DNA from: JBKBMT01 sp046295655
GTDB taxonomy: Bacteria; Pseudomonadota; Alphaproteobacteria; Rhodobacterales; Rhodobacteraceae
NCBI GenBank assembly: GCA_046295655.1
Contig: JBKBMT010000034.1
Coordinates: 1-32,523, forward strand
Length of the DNA: 32,523 nt
Direction: 5' to 3'
The first letter of the stretch is position 1. Every line of letters starts with the position of its first letter. Positions 13,894 through 22,384 of the stretch are shown piece by piece. Under the pieces are notes generated by a model that was not told where the DNA came from, ran no database searches, and saw only the letters and a program-made list of their open reading frames with translations. Position numbers and translations under genes: made by a program.

Positions 13894-15687
13894 ATGAACG
13901 TCGAGACAAGGCCGATGCCAGGGCTGCGCTGCGATCCGATCACGCTCGAGATCATCCAGGGCGCGATCCAGGCCGCGCAGGCCGAGATGGAGGCGCTGAT
14001 CGAGCGCACGGCGATCTCGGCCTTCATCCGGGAAAAGAAGGATTTCTATACCGCGCTGTTCGACGAACACGGGGTCATGGCCGTGGGTTCGATGGTGCCG
14101 ATCTTCGGCGACATCACCACCCCGGTATTCGAACATTTCCCGATCGCCGCCATGCAGCCCGGCGATCTCTACTGGTACAACGACTGCTACGGCAGCTACG
14201 GCGCAGTCAGCCATTCCAACGACCAGGTGCTGCTGATGCCGGTCTTTGCCGGCGACAGGCTCTGCGCCTTCGTCATGGCCTGGGCGCATTTCGCCGACAT
14301 AGGCGGCATGCGGCCGGGCTCGATCAGTCCCGATGCGGTGGAGATCTGGCAGGAGGGCATCATCGTGCCGCCGACCCGGCTGATCGATGCCGGACAGGTG
14401 AACGAGGCGGCGCTGGCAATCTTTCACCGCAATTCGCGCGACCCGGACCAGAGCCGGGGCGACATGGCGGCACTGATGGCCTCGGTCCAGCTCGGTGCCG
14501 CACGGGTGGCCGAGATCGTGACGCGGTTCGGGGCGGATGTGGTGTCGGATGCCTTCGCCCAGCTTCTGAACCGGACCCGCACCCTGGTCCGGCGCCGGCT
14601 GGCCGAGACCTTCGACTACGGCACCCATCGCTTCACCGACGCGATCGACAGCGACGGGCACGGCAACGGCCCGTTCCATCTGCGTTTCGCGCTGACGCGC
14701 GAGAAGGGGGCTGACGGAGAGGACCGGTTCGTGTTCGACGCGACCGAAACCGACGATCAGGCGCCGGGTCCGGTCAATCTCTTGATGAACCGTTCGATCC
14801 CCGGCATGGCGCTGGGGCTGTTCTATCTCGGCGGCGATCCCGGGCAGGTGTGCAATGCCGGCGGCCCGCTGGCGCTCGATGCCGTGCGGCTGCGCGAGGG
14901 CAGCCTTCTGCAACCCCGCTGGCCCGCGCCGCTGGGGATGCGCGGGCTGACGATGATGCGGGTGCTCGCCGCGCTCGGCGGTCTGGTCAATGTGGCGGGG
15001 GGGCAGGCGCCGGCGGCCCAGGCGGCCTATGTGGTGGCGCTGATCCGCGGCACGGCGGGCGGCAGGCCCTTTCTTCTGGCCGACGGGATCGGGGTCGGCT
15101 ATGGCGCGCGGGCCTTCGCCGACGGGATCGACGCGGTCTATTTCGTCGCGCAGGAGAACTATCCGGTGGAATTCACCGAACTCGGCTATCCGGTGCGGTT
15201 CGTCAACTACGGCATCGTGCCCGACAGCGGCGGACCGGGGCAGTATCGCGGCGGCGTCGGCATCCTGCGCGAATACGAGATCCTGGCCGAGAGCGCGATG
15301 CTCGCGATCCGCATCGACGGGGTGGACAATCCGCCCTGGGGCATCCACGGCGGCAAGTCGGGGCGGCGCGGCCGGATCGTCGTCAACCCCGGACGCCCGG
15401 ACGCGCGCGAACTCAAGCCCCTGTCCGACGGCAACATGCTGACCCGGGGCGACGTGGTGCGGATCGAGACCGGCGGCGGCGGCGGCTGGGGCCACCCGCA
15501 CGACCGGGACCCCGCCGCCGTGCTGGAGGATGTGCTGGGCGGCTTCGTCACGGCCGAGGCCGCCGCGGCCGAATACGGTGTCGCCGTGACGGATGGCCGG
15601 CTGGATGCGGCGGGGACCGCAGCCCTGCGTGCCTGCCGGCCGCCGGTCAGGATGTTCCACAGGGGAGACTACCGTGACGCGCCCTGA
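13894..15687 (+). CDS. hyuB: hydantoinase B / oxoprolinase family protein (HyuB)
   Basis: This 597-residue protein is the B subunit of an ATP-dependent hydantoinase/oxoprolinase-type enzyme, which hydrolyses a cyclic amide with HyuA. Family blocks are present: CDPITLEIIQGAIQAAQAEME at the N-terminus, NDCYGSYGAVSHSNDQVLL (about residue 100), AHFADIGGMRPGS, the mid-protein FVFDATETDDQAPGPVN, the PDSGGPGQYRGGVG region, and the C-terminal glycine-rich GGGGGWGHPHDRDP. GAGG lies 6 bases before the ATG. The gene order here is B then A, the reverse of the A-B fusion farther right. It overlaps hyuA by 14 bases. Substrate (hydantoin, oxoproline, N-methylhydantoin or other lactam) is not determined by sequence. 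Confidence 0.88.
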   Translation: MNVETRPMPGLRCDPITLEIIQGAIQAAQAEMEALIERTAISAFIREKKDFYTALFDEHGVMAVGSMVPIFGDITTPVFEHFPIAAMQPGDLYWYNDCYGSYGAVSHSNDQVLLMPVFAGDRLCAFVMAWAHFADIGGMRPGSISPDAVEIWQEGIIVPPTRLIDAGQVNEAALAIFHRNSRDPDQSRGDMAALMASVQLGAARVAEIVTRFGADVVSDAFAQLLNRTRTLVRRRLAETFDYGTHRFTDAIDSDGHGNGPFHLRFALTREKGADGEDRFVFDATETDDQAPGPVNLLMNRSIPGMALGLFYLGGDPGQVCNAGGPLALDAVRLREGSLLQPRWPAPLGMRGLTMMRVLAALGGLVNVAGGQAPAAQAAYVVALIRGTAGGRPFLLADGIGVGYGARAFADGIDAVYFVAQENYPVEFTELGYPVRFVNYGIVPDSGGPGQYRGGVGILREYEILAESAMLAIRIDGVDNPPWGIHGGKSGRRGRIVVNPGRPDARELKPLSDGNMLTRGDVVRIETGGGGGWGHPHDRDPAAVLEDVLGGFVTAEAAAAEYGVAVTDGRLDAAGTAALRACRPPVRMFHRGDYRDAP

Positions 15688-17710
15688 TCCCTTCGGCGGC
15701 GGCCTGACGGTCGCGGTGGACATCGGCGGCACCTTCACCGATGTCGCGCTGGTCGAGAACGGCACCGGCCGGACCTGGCGGGCCAAGACCCCGTCGCGGC
15801 CCGACGATCCCTCGGCGGCGTTTCTGGATGGCCTGCGGCTGGCGCTTGCCGAGGCGGGGCGCACCCCGGCCGAGATCCTGCAGGCGCTGCACGGAACCAC
15901 GGTCGCCACCAACATGATCCTCGAAGGCAAGGGCGCGAAGGCCGCGCTGGTGACGACCCGCGGCTTCCGCCATGTGCTGGCGATCGGCCGGCAGGACATT
16001 CCGCGCAAGGCGAACCTGTTCAACTGGGTCAAGCCTGCGCGCCCGGTCCCGGCCGCTCGGGTGGTCGAGGTGGACGAACGCATCCTGCCCGGCGGGGCGG
16101 TGGGCCGGCCGCTGGACGAGGACAGCGTGGCCGCGGCGGCGGATGCCCTGCGCGGCATGGCGGTCGAGGCGGTGGCGGTCTGCCTGCTGCATGCCTTCGC
16201 CAACCCGGCGCACGAGCGGCGGGTGGCCGAGATACTGCGCGCCGCCCTGCCCGGGGTGGCGGTGACGGCCTCGGTCGATGTCCTGCCGGTGGTGCGGGAA
16301 TACGAACGAAGCCTCGCGGCGGTTCTGAACGCGGTGGTGATGCCCGGCGTGGCACGCTATGTCGAGCGGCTCGAGACCCGGCTGGCGGCCGAGGGGGTGC
16401 CGGGGCCGCTTCTGCTGATGCAGTCGAACGGCGGCGTCGCGGGGGCGGCGAAGATCCGCGCCGCGCCAGCGCTGACCGCGCTTTCCGGGCCTGCGGCGGG
16501 GGTGGTCGGCGCGGTCCGGGCGGCGGCGGCCTGCGGGATCGGCGACATCATAACGGTCGATATCGGCGGCACCTCGGCCGATATCGCGCTGGTCGCCGGC
16601 GGGCGGATCGGCCTGACCCAGCATGGCACCATCGGCGACTGGCCGCTGCCGCTGCCGATGATCGACATGGTGACGATCGGCGCCGGAGGCGGGTCGCTGG
16701 CGCGGCTGCGGGACGGCGCGCTGACGGTCGGTCCCGAAAGCGCCGGCGCCCGCCCCGGTCCGGCCGCCTATGGCCACGGCGGCGAGGAGCCGACGGTCAC
16801 CGACGCCCATGTGGTGCTGGGGCATCTTCCGGCGCGGCTGCTGGGCGGGCGCATGGCGCTCGATGCCGCCGCCGCCCGTCGTGCGATCGCCGACCGGGTG
16901 GCAGGCCCGCTAGCCCTGCCGGTCGAGGAGGTGGCGCGCGGGATCCTCGCCATCGCCGACAACCGCATGGTGGGCGCGATGCGGGTGGTCTCGGTCGAAC
17001 GCGGCCACGATCCCCGCGGGTTCACGCTGGTGCCGTTCGGCGGGGCCGGGCCGCTGCACGGCTGCGCGCTGGCCGATCTCCTGGGCATCCGGCGGGTGCT
17101 GGTGCCGCCGGCGCCGGGGATCCTCTGCGCCGACGGGCTGCTGGCCGCCGACCTGAAGGCCGAATTCAGCCAGGCGTTGCCCGCCGCCGGTCCTGCCGAC
17201 CCGGCGGCCGCCGCCCCGGTCCTGGCCGCACTGGCGCGTCAGGCCGCCGACTGGTTCGCGGCCGAAGGCGTGCCCGAGGCCGCCCGCCGGACCGCCCCGG
17301 TGGCGCTGATGCGCTATCGCGGGCAGGGGTCGGAGCTGCCCGTGCCATGGGCGGACAGCCGCGCGGCGCTGGAGACGGGCTTCGCCGACGCGCACCGGTC
17401 GCTCTACGGCTTCACCCTGGCGGCGCCGGTCGAGCTTGTGACCCTGCGCATCGAGGCCACCGGGGCCAAGAGGGCGGTCGAGACGCCGGTGCTTGCCCCG
17501 GGCCCCCTGCCCGCGCCGGCGCAGCGCGTGCCGGTCACCTTGCCCGGCGGGCGCGCCGAGGTCCCGGTCTTCGACCGCGCCGCGCTGGCAGCCGGCGCGA
17601 CCTTCGACGGACCGGCCATCGTGACGCAGCTTGACACGACCACGCTCGTCGCCCCCGGATGGCGCGCCGAGGTGCATCCCGCGGGCGCCCTGCTGCTGGA
17701 GCGGACATGA
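15674..17710 (+). CDS. hyuA: hydantoinase A / oxoprolinase family protein (HyuA)
   Basis: This 678-residue protein is the ATP-binding A subunit. It has the N-terminal phosphate-binding strand VAVDIGGTFTDVALVE (residues about 13-28), HGTTVATNMILEGKGAK, a second ASKHA-type phosphate loop TVDIGGTSADIALV (about 294), and the GAGGGSLARL and GPESAGARPGPAAYG blocks. The enzyme activates a cyclic amide by phosphorylation and opens the ring together with HyuB. The GTG start (15674) has AGGGGAG at good spacing and lies inside the end of hyuB. Its TGA overlaps the ATG of the M20 peptidase gene (ATGA), so ring opening and subsequent hydrolysis are encoded in one coupled set. Confidence 0.88.
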   Translation: MTRPDPFGGGLTVAVDIGGTFTDVALVENGTGRTWRAKTPSRPDDPSAAFLDGLRLALAEAGRTPAEILQALHGTTVATNMILEGKGAKAALVTTRGFRHVLAIGRQDIPRKANLFNWVKPARPVPAARVVEVDERILPGGAVGRPLDEDSVAAAADALRGMAVEAVAVCLLHAFANPAHERRVAEILRAALPGVAVTASVDVLPVVREYERSLAAVLNAVVMPGVARYVERLETRLAAEGVPGPLLLMQSNGGVAGAAKIRAAPALTALSGPAAGVVGAVRAAAACGIGDIITVDIGGTSADIALVAGGRIGLTQHGTIGDWPLPLPMIDMVTIGAGGGSLARLRDGALTVGPESAGARPGPAAYGHGGEEPTVTDAHVVLGHLPARLLGGRMALDAAAARRAIADRVAGPLALPVEEVARGILAIADNRMVGAMRVVSVERGHDPRGFTLVPFGGAGPLHGCALADLLGIRRVLVPPAPGILCADGLLAADLKAEFSQALPAAGPADPAAAAPVLAALARQAADWFAAEGVPEAARRTAPVALMRYRGQGSELPVPWADSRAALETGFADAHRSLYGFTLAAPVELVTLRIEATGAKRAVETPVLAPGPLPAPAQRVPVTLPGGRAEVPVFDRAALAAGATFDGPAIVTQLDTTTLVAPGWRAEVHPAGALLLERT

Positions 17711-19062
17711 CCCTGGATCCCGTCCTCGCCCATATCGACGCCCGCCGCGACGACCATGTGCGCCGGCTGGCCGACTATGTGCGGCACCCCTCGATCAGCG
17801 CCCATGACATCGGCATCCGCGAGGTCGCGGCGATCCTGGTCGGAAAGCTGACCGCGCTCGGCTTTTCGACCGAGGCGGTGCCGACCGCCGGGCACCCGAT
17901 GGTGCTTGGCCATCGGCACGAGGCGCCGGGCCGGCCCACGGTTCTGCTGTATGGCCACTACGACGTTCAGCCGCCGGACCCGCTGGAACTGTGGCAGAGC
18001 CCGCCGTTCGAGCCGACCGTGCGCGGCGGGCGGATGTATGCCCGCGGGGTCGGCGACAACAAGGGCCAGCACCTGGCGCAGCTTCTGGCGATCGAGGCGC
18101 ATCTGGCAGTGCACGGCCGGCTGCCCTGCAACGTCACCGTGCTGCTGGAGGGCGAAGAGGAAATCGGCAGCCCCCGGATCGCCGACTTCGTCGCCGCCAA
18201 CCGCGACCGGCTGCGCGCCGATCTGGTGGTCACCGCCGACGGGCCGCTGCACCCCTCGGGGCGGTCGGTCGTCACCTTCGGCGTGCGCGGCGTGGTGAAC
18301 TTCGACCTCGTGGCGCGGACGGGTCGGACGGATGCCCATTCCGGCAACCACGGCGGCACCATGCCGAATGCGGTCTGGACGCTGGTGCATCTCCTGGCCT
18401 CGATGAAGGCGGCGGACGGGCGCATCACCATCGCCGGGCTGCACGATCCGGTCCTTGCGCCCTCGGCGGCAGACCTTGCGGCGGTCGCCGCCCTGCCGGT
18501 GGACGTGCCGGGCTATCTGGCCGAGATGGGTCTGTCGCGGCTCGATGCGCCCGAGGATCGCGGGTTCCACGAACGGCTGATGTTCCATCCGACGCTCACC
18601 GTCAACGGCCTGCACGGCGGCTATGGCGGGCCGGGGTCCAAGACCGTGCTGCCCTGCGAGGCGGTGGCGAAATGCGACATCCGGCTGGTCGAGGCGATGA
18701 CCCCGGCCCATGCCATGGCCTGCGTCCGCGCCCATGTCGCCGCCCATGCGCCCGAGGTCGAGGTGATCGAGCGCGGCGGCATGCTGCCCTCGCGCACGCC
18801 GCTCGACAGCCCCTTCGCCGCCCCGGTGATCGCGGCGATCCGGGCCGCCCGCGGCGAGGAGCCGCTGCTCTATCCCGCCGTCGGGGGCAGCCTGCCGGAT
18901 TACGTCTGGACCAAGGTGCTGGGTGTGCCGGCCTTCGTCACGCCCTATGCCAACGCCGACGAGCGCAACCATGCGCCGAACGAGAACCTGGACCTCGAGC
19001 TGTTCCACAAGGGCATCCGCACCGGCGCGGCGCTGCTGCACGAACTGGGGAACCTGCCATGA
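17707..19062 (+). CDS. M20 family metallopeptidase (dipeptidase/deacylase type)
   Basis: This 451-residue zinc hydrolase of the M20/ArgE/DapE/CPG2 superfamily is in the longer branch that includes carnosinase-like dipeptidases. Metal and catalytic residues can be placed at His84 and Asp86 (LYGHYDVQPPDP), Asp117 (ARGVGDNKGQ), Glu150-Glu151 (LEGEEEIGS), Asp178 (VTADGP) and His422 (RNHAPNENL). A dimerisation lid domain lies between about residues 190 and 310. It probably cleaves an N-acyl, N-carbamoyl or dipeptide bond in the product of the HyuAB reaction; this is inference from the operon. It is coupled by ATGA overlaps to hyuA upstream and the amidohydrolase downstream. No signal peptide is seen. 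Confidence 0.87.
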   Translation: MTLDPVLAHIDARRDDHVRRLADYVRHPSISAHDIGIREVAAILVGKLTALGFSTEAVPTAGHPMVLGHRHEAPGRPTVLLYGHYDVQPPDPLELWQSPPFEPTVRGGRMYARGVGDNKGQHLAQLLAIEAHLAVHGRLPCNVTVLLEGEEEIGSPRIADFVAANRDRLRADLVVTADGPLHPSGRSVVTFGVRGVVNFDLVARTGRTDAHSGNHGGTMPNAVWTLVHLLASMKAADGRITIAGLHDPVLAPSAADLAAVAALPVDVPGYLAEMGLSRLDAPEDRGFHERLMFHPTLTVNGLHGGYGGPGSKTVLPCEAVAKCDIRLVEAMTPAHAMACVRAHVAAHAPEVEVIERGGMLPSRTPLDSPFAAPVIAAIRAARGEEPLLYPAVGGSLPDYVWTKVLGVPAFVTPYANADERNHAPNENLDLELFHKGIRTGAALLHELGNLP

Positions 19063-20288
19063 CGGTGACGGTGATCGAACATGCCCGGCTCTGGGACGGG
19101 CTGGCCGACGAGGCCCGGGACGGCGGCTCGGTCACGGTCGAGGGCGAGCGGATCGTCGCGGTGAACGAACCCTACCGGGGCGAGGCCCGGCGGATCGACG
19201 CGCGCGGGCTGTTCCTGATGCCCGGGCTGATCGACGCGCATTTCCACGCCAACACCCCGGGCTACGACTTCTTCGGCACCGACCGGATGCACCCGGCCCT
19301 GCTGGCGGCCCATGCCGCGCGGCTGCTGTCGGGTGCGCTGGACCGCGGCTTCACCACGATCCGCGATGCCGGCGGCGGCGATGTCGGGCTCGCGCAGGCG
19401 CTGGCGGCGGGGCTGATCGACGGGCCGCGGTTCTTCTACCCCGGCCGGGCGCTGACCCAGACCGGCGGGCACGGCGACATGCGCCGGCGGGGCGAACACG
19501 ACCTCTGCGGCTGCGGCGCCTATTCGGGGGTGATCGCCCGGGCGGTGGACGGCCCCGAGGCGATCCGCGCCGCGGTGCGCGAGGAACTGCGCCAGGGCGC
19601 GACGCAGATCAAGATCTTCCTGTCGGGCGGCGTCTCGACCGATCTTGCGCCGCTCGAGATGCCGCATTTCTGCGATGCCGAGATTGCCGTCGCGGTCGAG
19701 GAAGCCGCGCGGCGCGGGCGCTATGTGATGGCCCATTGCCATACCGACGACGGCGCGGCGCGCGCAGTGCGCCTGGGCGTGCGCACCATCGAGCACGGCA
19801 GCCTGATCGGCGCCGCGACCGCCGCGACCATCGCCGCCGCCGGGGCATTCGTCGTGCCCACCCTGTCGGCCGGCGAACTGATCGGCGCGCAGGCATCGGC
19901 GCTCGGCCTGCCGGCCTCGGCGACGGAAAAGGTGCGGGCGGTGAACCGACGCACGCTCGAGGCCATCGAGACCTGCGCCGCGGCGGGGGTCCGGCTGGGG
20001 CTCGGCTGCGACCTGCACGGCGCGCCGGCGCTCGAGGCCCAGGGGCGCGAGCTGGTGCTGCGCGGTCAGGTCCAGCGGCCGCTCGAGGTGTTGCGCTCGG
20101 CCACCGCGATCAATGCCGTGATCGTGCAGATGGAGGGTCGGCTGGGCCGCATCGCGCCCGGCGCGCTGGCCGACATGATCCTGGTCGCCGGCGATCCGCT
20201 GGCCGACCTCGGGCTGTTCGAACAGCCGCTGCGGAGCGTGCGGATGGTGATGCTGGGCGGCCGGGTGGCGCGCGACCGGATGTCCTGA
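19059..20288 (+). CDS. metal-dependent amidohydrolase (imidazolonepropionase/prolidase-like)
   Basis: This 409-residue amidohydrolase-superfamily protein has the TIM-barrel metal residues in order: His61 and His63 (LIDAHFHAN), Lys185 (TQIKIFLSGG), a His in the MAHCH motif (226-228), His246 (TIEHGS) and Asp318 (GLGCDLHG). The C-terminal IAPGALADMILVAGDPLADL segment is typical of the imidazolonepropionase-like group that also contains Xaa-Pro dipeptidases. It likely hydrolyses a cyclic or peptide amide in the pathway; the exact bond is unknown. It is the last gene of the ten-gene operon, starting within the M20 stop. Its own stop lies in a palindrome shared with the convergent epimerase gene. 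Confidence 0.85.
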   Translation: MTVTVIEHARLWDGLADEARDGGSVTVEGERIVAVNEPYRGEARRIDARGLFLMPGLIDAHFHANTPGYDFFGTDRMHPALLAAHAARLLSGALDRGFTTIRDAGGGDVGLAQALAAGLIDGPRFFYPGRALTQTGGHGDMRRRGEHDLCGCGAYSGVIARAVDGPEAIRAAVREELRQGATQIKIFLSGGVSTDLAPLEMPHFCDAEIAVAVEEAARRGRYVMAHCHTDDGAARAVRLGVRTIEHGSLIGAATAATIAAAGAFVVPTLSAGELIGAQASALGLPASATEKVRAVNRRTLEAIETCAAAGVRLGLGCDLHGAPALEAQGRELVLRGQVQRPLEVLRSATAINAVIVQMEGRLGRIAPGALADMILVAGDPLADLGLFEQPLRSVRMVMLGGRVARDRMS

Positions 20289-20303
20289 CCGGCTGCCGGT
20301 CAG
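20285..20303. terminator. palindrome spanning both stop codons of amidohydrolase and epimerase genes
   Basis: CTGACCGG (20285-20292) and CCGGTCAG (20296-20303) form a perfect 8-bp inverted repeat around a 3-base loop. The plus-strand TGA (20286-20288) and the minus-strand stop (TCA, 20300-20302) are both inside. There are only 11 bases between the two genes, so this hairpin is the only candidate signal for ending both transcripts. No T-run is present. Confidence 0.6.
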
Positions 20304-21301
20304 ACCACGACGAAGCCATGCGCGAACGGGTCGCGGTCGTCGATGAAGATCGTGTTGATCCCGGTCATCCGCGCCCAGCCGGCCACCGACGGCACGATGG
20401 CCGGGCGGCCGGCGACCTCGGTCGCGGCCTCGACCCGGCCCTTGAACACCGACCCGATGATCGATTCGTGGTGGAATGCATCGCCCACTGCCAGCCGCCC
20501 CTTCGCCGCAAGCTGCGCCATCCGCGCCGAGGTTCCGGTGCCGCAGGGGCTGCGGTCGATCGCCTTGTCGCCATAGAACACCGCATTTCGTGCATGGGCG
20601 CCCGGCACCGTGGGCCGCCCCGTCCACAGGATATGGCTGAGGCCCCGGATCTCGGGATGCTCGGGGTGGACGAAGTCGTATTTCGCGTTCAGCGCCGCGC
20701 GCAGCTTCGGCGACCAGCCGATCAGGTCCCCCGCCGTGTGGTCGGCCATGTCGCGGAAGGCCTTCTGCGGCTCGACGATGGCATAGAAATTGCCGCCGTA
20801 GGCCACGTCCACCACCACCTCGCCCAGGCCCTCGACCCGGGCGGTCAGCCCCTCGGCATGCAGGAAGGCAGGCACGTTGGTCAGCCGCACCTCCTCGACG
20901 AACCGGCCGTCCTGCACATAGGCGATCTCGACCCGGCCCGCCGGCGCGTCGATCGCCAGCCGGCCGGGTGCCCGCGGGCGGATCAGACCGTGCTCGATGC
21001 CCATGGTCACGGTTCCGATGGTCCCGTGGCCGCACATCGGCAGGCAGCCCGAGGTCTCGATGAACAGCACCCCCACGTCGCAATCCGGGCGCGTCGGCGG
21101 ATAGAGGATCGCGCCGGACATCATGTCGTGCCCGCGGGGTTCGAACATCAGCCCGGTGCGGATCCAGTCGAAATCGCGCAGGAAATGCCCCCGCCGCTCC
21201 AGCATGGTCGCGCCCTCCAGCGGCGGGCCGCCGCCCGCCACCAGCCGCACCGGATTGCCGCAGGTATGCCCGTCGAGGCAGAAGAAGCTGTGCACGCTCA
21301 T
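20300..21301 (-). CDS. 4-hydroxyproline 2-epimerase (proline racemase family)
   Basis: This 333-residue enzyme of the proline racemase family has both catalytic cysteines: Cys90 in LPMCGHGTIG and Cys253 in SPCGTGTSAR. Having Cys in both positions marks racemases and epimerases; trans-3-hydroxyproline dehydratases have Thr in the second. Its length and the LDGHTCGNPVRL start are typical of 4-hydroxyproline 2-epimerases, which convert trans-4-hydroxy-L-proline to the cis-4-hydroxy-D form. The ATG at 21301 is chosen because GAGG lies 7 bases upstream; ATG at 21307 would leave no space. It lies behind a DapA-family gene, the same pairing as in hydroxyproline catabolism, but the oxidase and semialdehyde dehydrogenase of that route are not in the window. 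Confidence 0.87.
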   Translation of the reverse strand: MSVHSFFCLDGHTCGNPVRLVAGGGPPLEGATMLERRGHFLRDFDWIRTGLMFEPRGHDMMSGAILYPPTRPDCDVGVLFIETSGCLPMCGHGTIGTVTMGIEHGLIRPRAPGRLAIDAPAGRVEIAYVQDGRFVEEVRLTNVPAFLHAEGLTARVEGLGEVVVDVAYGGNFYAIVEPQKAFRDMADHTAGDLIGWSPKLRAALNAKYDFVHPEHPEIRGLSHILWTGRPTVPGAHARNAVFYGDKAIDRSPCGTGTSARMAQLAAKGRLAVGDAFHHESIIGSVFKGRVEAATEVAGRPAIVPSVAGWARMTGINTIFIDDRDPFAHGFVVV

Positions 21302-21329
21302 CACCATCCTCGAACCGTCCGGGGCGGGG

Positions 21330-22289
21330 TCAGGCGGCGAATTTCCGCGCCGCGGGCTGGCGCGACCAGTCGGCATACCAGGCGTCGAACTGCGCCAGCT
21401 GGGCTTCGATGAATCCCTGCTGGCTGGGCGTCAGCGCATCGGAGGGGTTGAAGTTCAGCCGGAAGGCCGCATCGCCCCGCACCGCCAGCATGTGCTTGAA
21501 GTAGAGCACCAGATCCGGCCCGGCATCGACCGCCGCCAGAACCTGCATCGCGCTGTCAAGCTCCTGCGCCAGCCGCCGCGCCTCGGCGTCGCCCTTGCGC
21601 GCCGCCTCGCACAGCGCCGTCAGATGCAGCACCTCGCGCGGCAGCACGTTGCCGATGCCGGTGATGGCCCCGTCGGCGTTGCAGTTGAGATAGCCGTGAT
21701 AGACCGCCGTATCGACCCCGATCATCAGCTTCAGGCCCGGCTCGGCGCCGGTGATCGCCTCGGCTGCATAGGACAGGTCGGCATTGCCGCCGAACTCCTT
21801 GAACCCGACCAGGTTCGGATGATCGGCCCGGACGCGGAAGAACAGGTCGGCCCGGGTCGAATAGCCGTAATAGGGACTGTTGTAGATCACCGCCGGCAGG
21901 TCCGGGGCGGCCGAGAGGACGGCGCGGAAATGCGCCTCCTGCGCCGCGACCACGGTGCCGCGGGACAGCAGCCGCGGAATCACCATCAGGCCCTGCGCCC
22001 CCGCCCGCTGGGCATGGGCGGCCAGCGCCGCCGCGGTGGCGGTGTTCAGCGCGCCGGTTCCCACCACCACCTTCAGCCCCGCCGTCACCAGCCGCTCCAC
22101 CCCTTCCATCCGCTGTTCGGTGGTCAGCAGGGGCCAGTCCCCCATCGAACCGCAATAGACGAAGGCCGACATGCCGAGCGCCGCCAGTTCCTCGGCCTTC
22201 GACACCAGCCGGTCGAAATCCGGGCTGCGATCGGCGCGGCAGGGGGTCATGAGGGCCGGGATCGTGCCGGTGAAGATGGTGGGGTCCAT
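21330..22289 (-). CDS. DapA/DHDPS-family lyase or deaminase, possibly pyrroline-4-hydroxy-2-carboxylate deaminase
   Basis: This 319-residue TIM-barrel protein is in the dihydrodipicolinate synthase / N-acetylneuraminate lyase family. The Schiff-base lysine is Lys164 (VGFKEFGGN) and the partner tyrosine is Tyr136 (AVIYNSPYYGY). The substrate-carboxylate motif has become CGSMGDWPLLT instead of GTTGES, so it is not a true DHDPS. In hydroxyproline degradation a member of this family deaminates 1-pyrroline-4-hydroxy-2-carboxylate. The adjacent hydroxyproline epimerase supports that reading, but other aldolase-type activities in the family remain possible. AGGAGA lies at good distance from the ATG. 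It is between the M20 and epimerase genes on one strand. Confidence 0.8.
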   Translation of the reverse strand: MDPTIFTGTIPALMTPCRADRSPDFDRLVSKAEELAALGMSAFVYCGSMGDWPLLTTEQRMEGVERLVTAGLKVVVGTGALNTATAAALAAHAQRAGAQGLMVIPRLLSRGTVVAAQEAHFRAVLSAAPDLPAVIYNSPYYGYSTRADLFFRVRADHPNLVGFKEFGGNADLSYAAEAITGAEPGLKLMIGVDTAVYHGYLNCNADGAITGIGNVLPREVLHLTALCEAARKGDAEARRLAQELDSAMQVLAAVDAGPDLVLYFKHMLAVRGDAAFRLNFNPSDALTPSQQGFIEAQLAQFDAWYADWSRQPAARKFAA

Positions 22290-22364
22290 GAATCTGTCTC
22301 CTGTGCGGCGGGTCTGCGGCGCGGCGGGATCATCAGGCGAGCGGGCGCACCGGATCCGAGCCTT

Positions 22365-22379
22365 GCGCCCGGCGGGCGC
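22365..22379 (-). promoter_or_regulatory. intercistronic hairpin between M20 and DapA-family genes
   Basis: GCGCCC and GGGCGC (6-bp arms, 3-base loop) lie 5 bases beyond the M20 stop codon and about 75 bases before the DapA-family start. There is no T-run. It could protect the 3' end of the upstream message or be chance in GC-rich DNA. Confidence 0.25.
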
Positions 22380-22384
22380 TGTCG

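Noticed and set aside
13594..16203. Open frame of about 870 codons on the minus strand opposite hyuB and hyuA
   Set aside because: Antisense to strongly recognised genes and without any motif; composition is that of a codon-bias shadow.
22365..22379. Short hairpin as an intrinsic terminator between the M20 and DapA-family genes
   Set aside because: Six-base arms and no T-run; such hairpins are common in this composition. Kept only as a low-confidence intercistronic feature.
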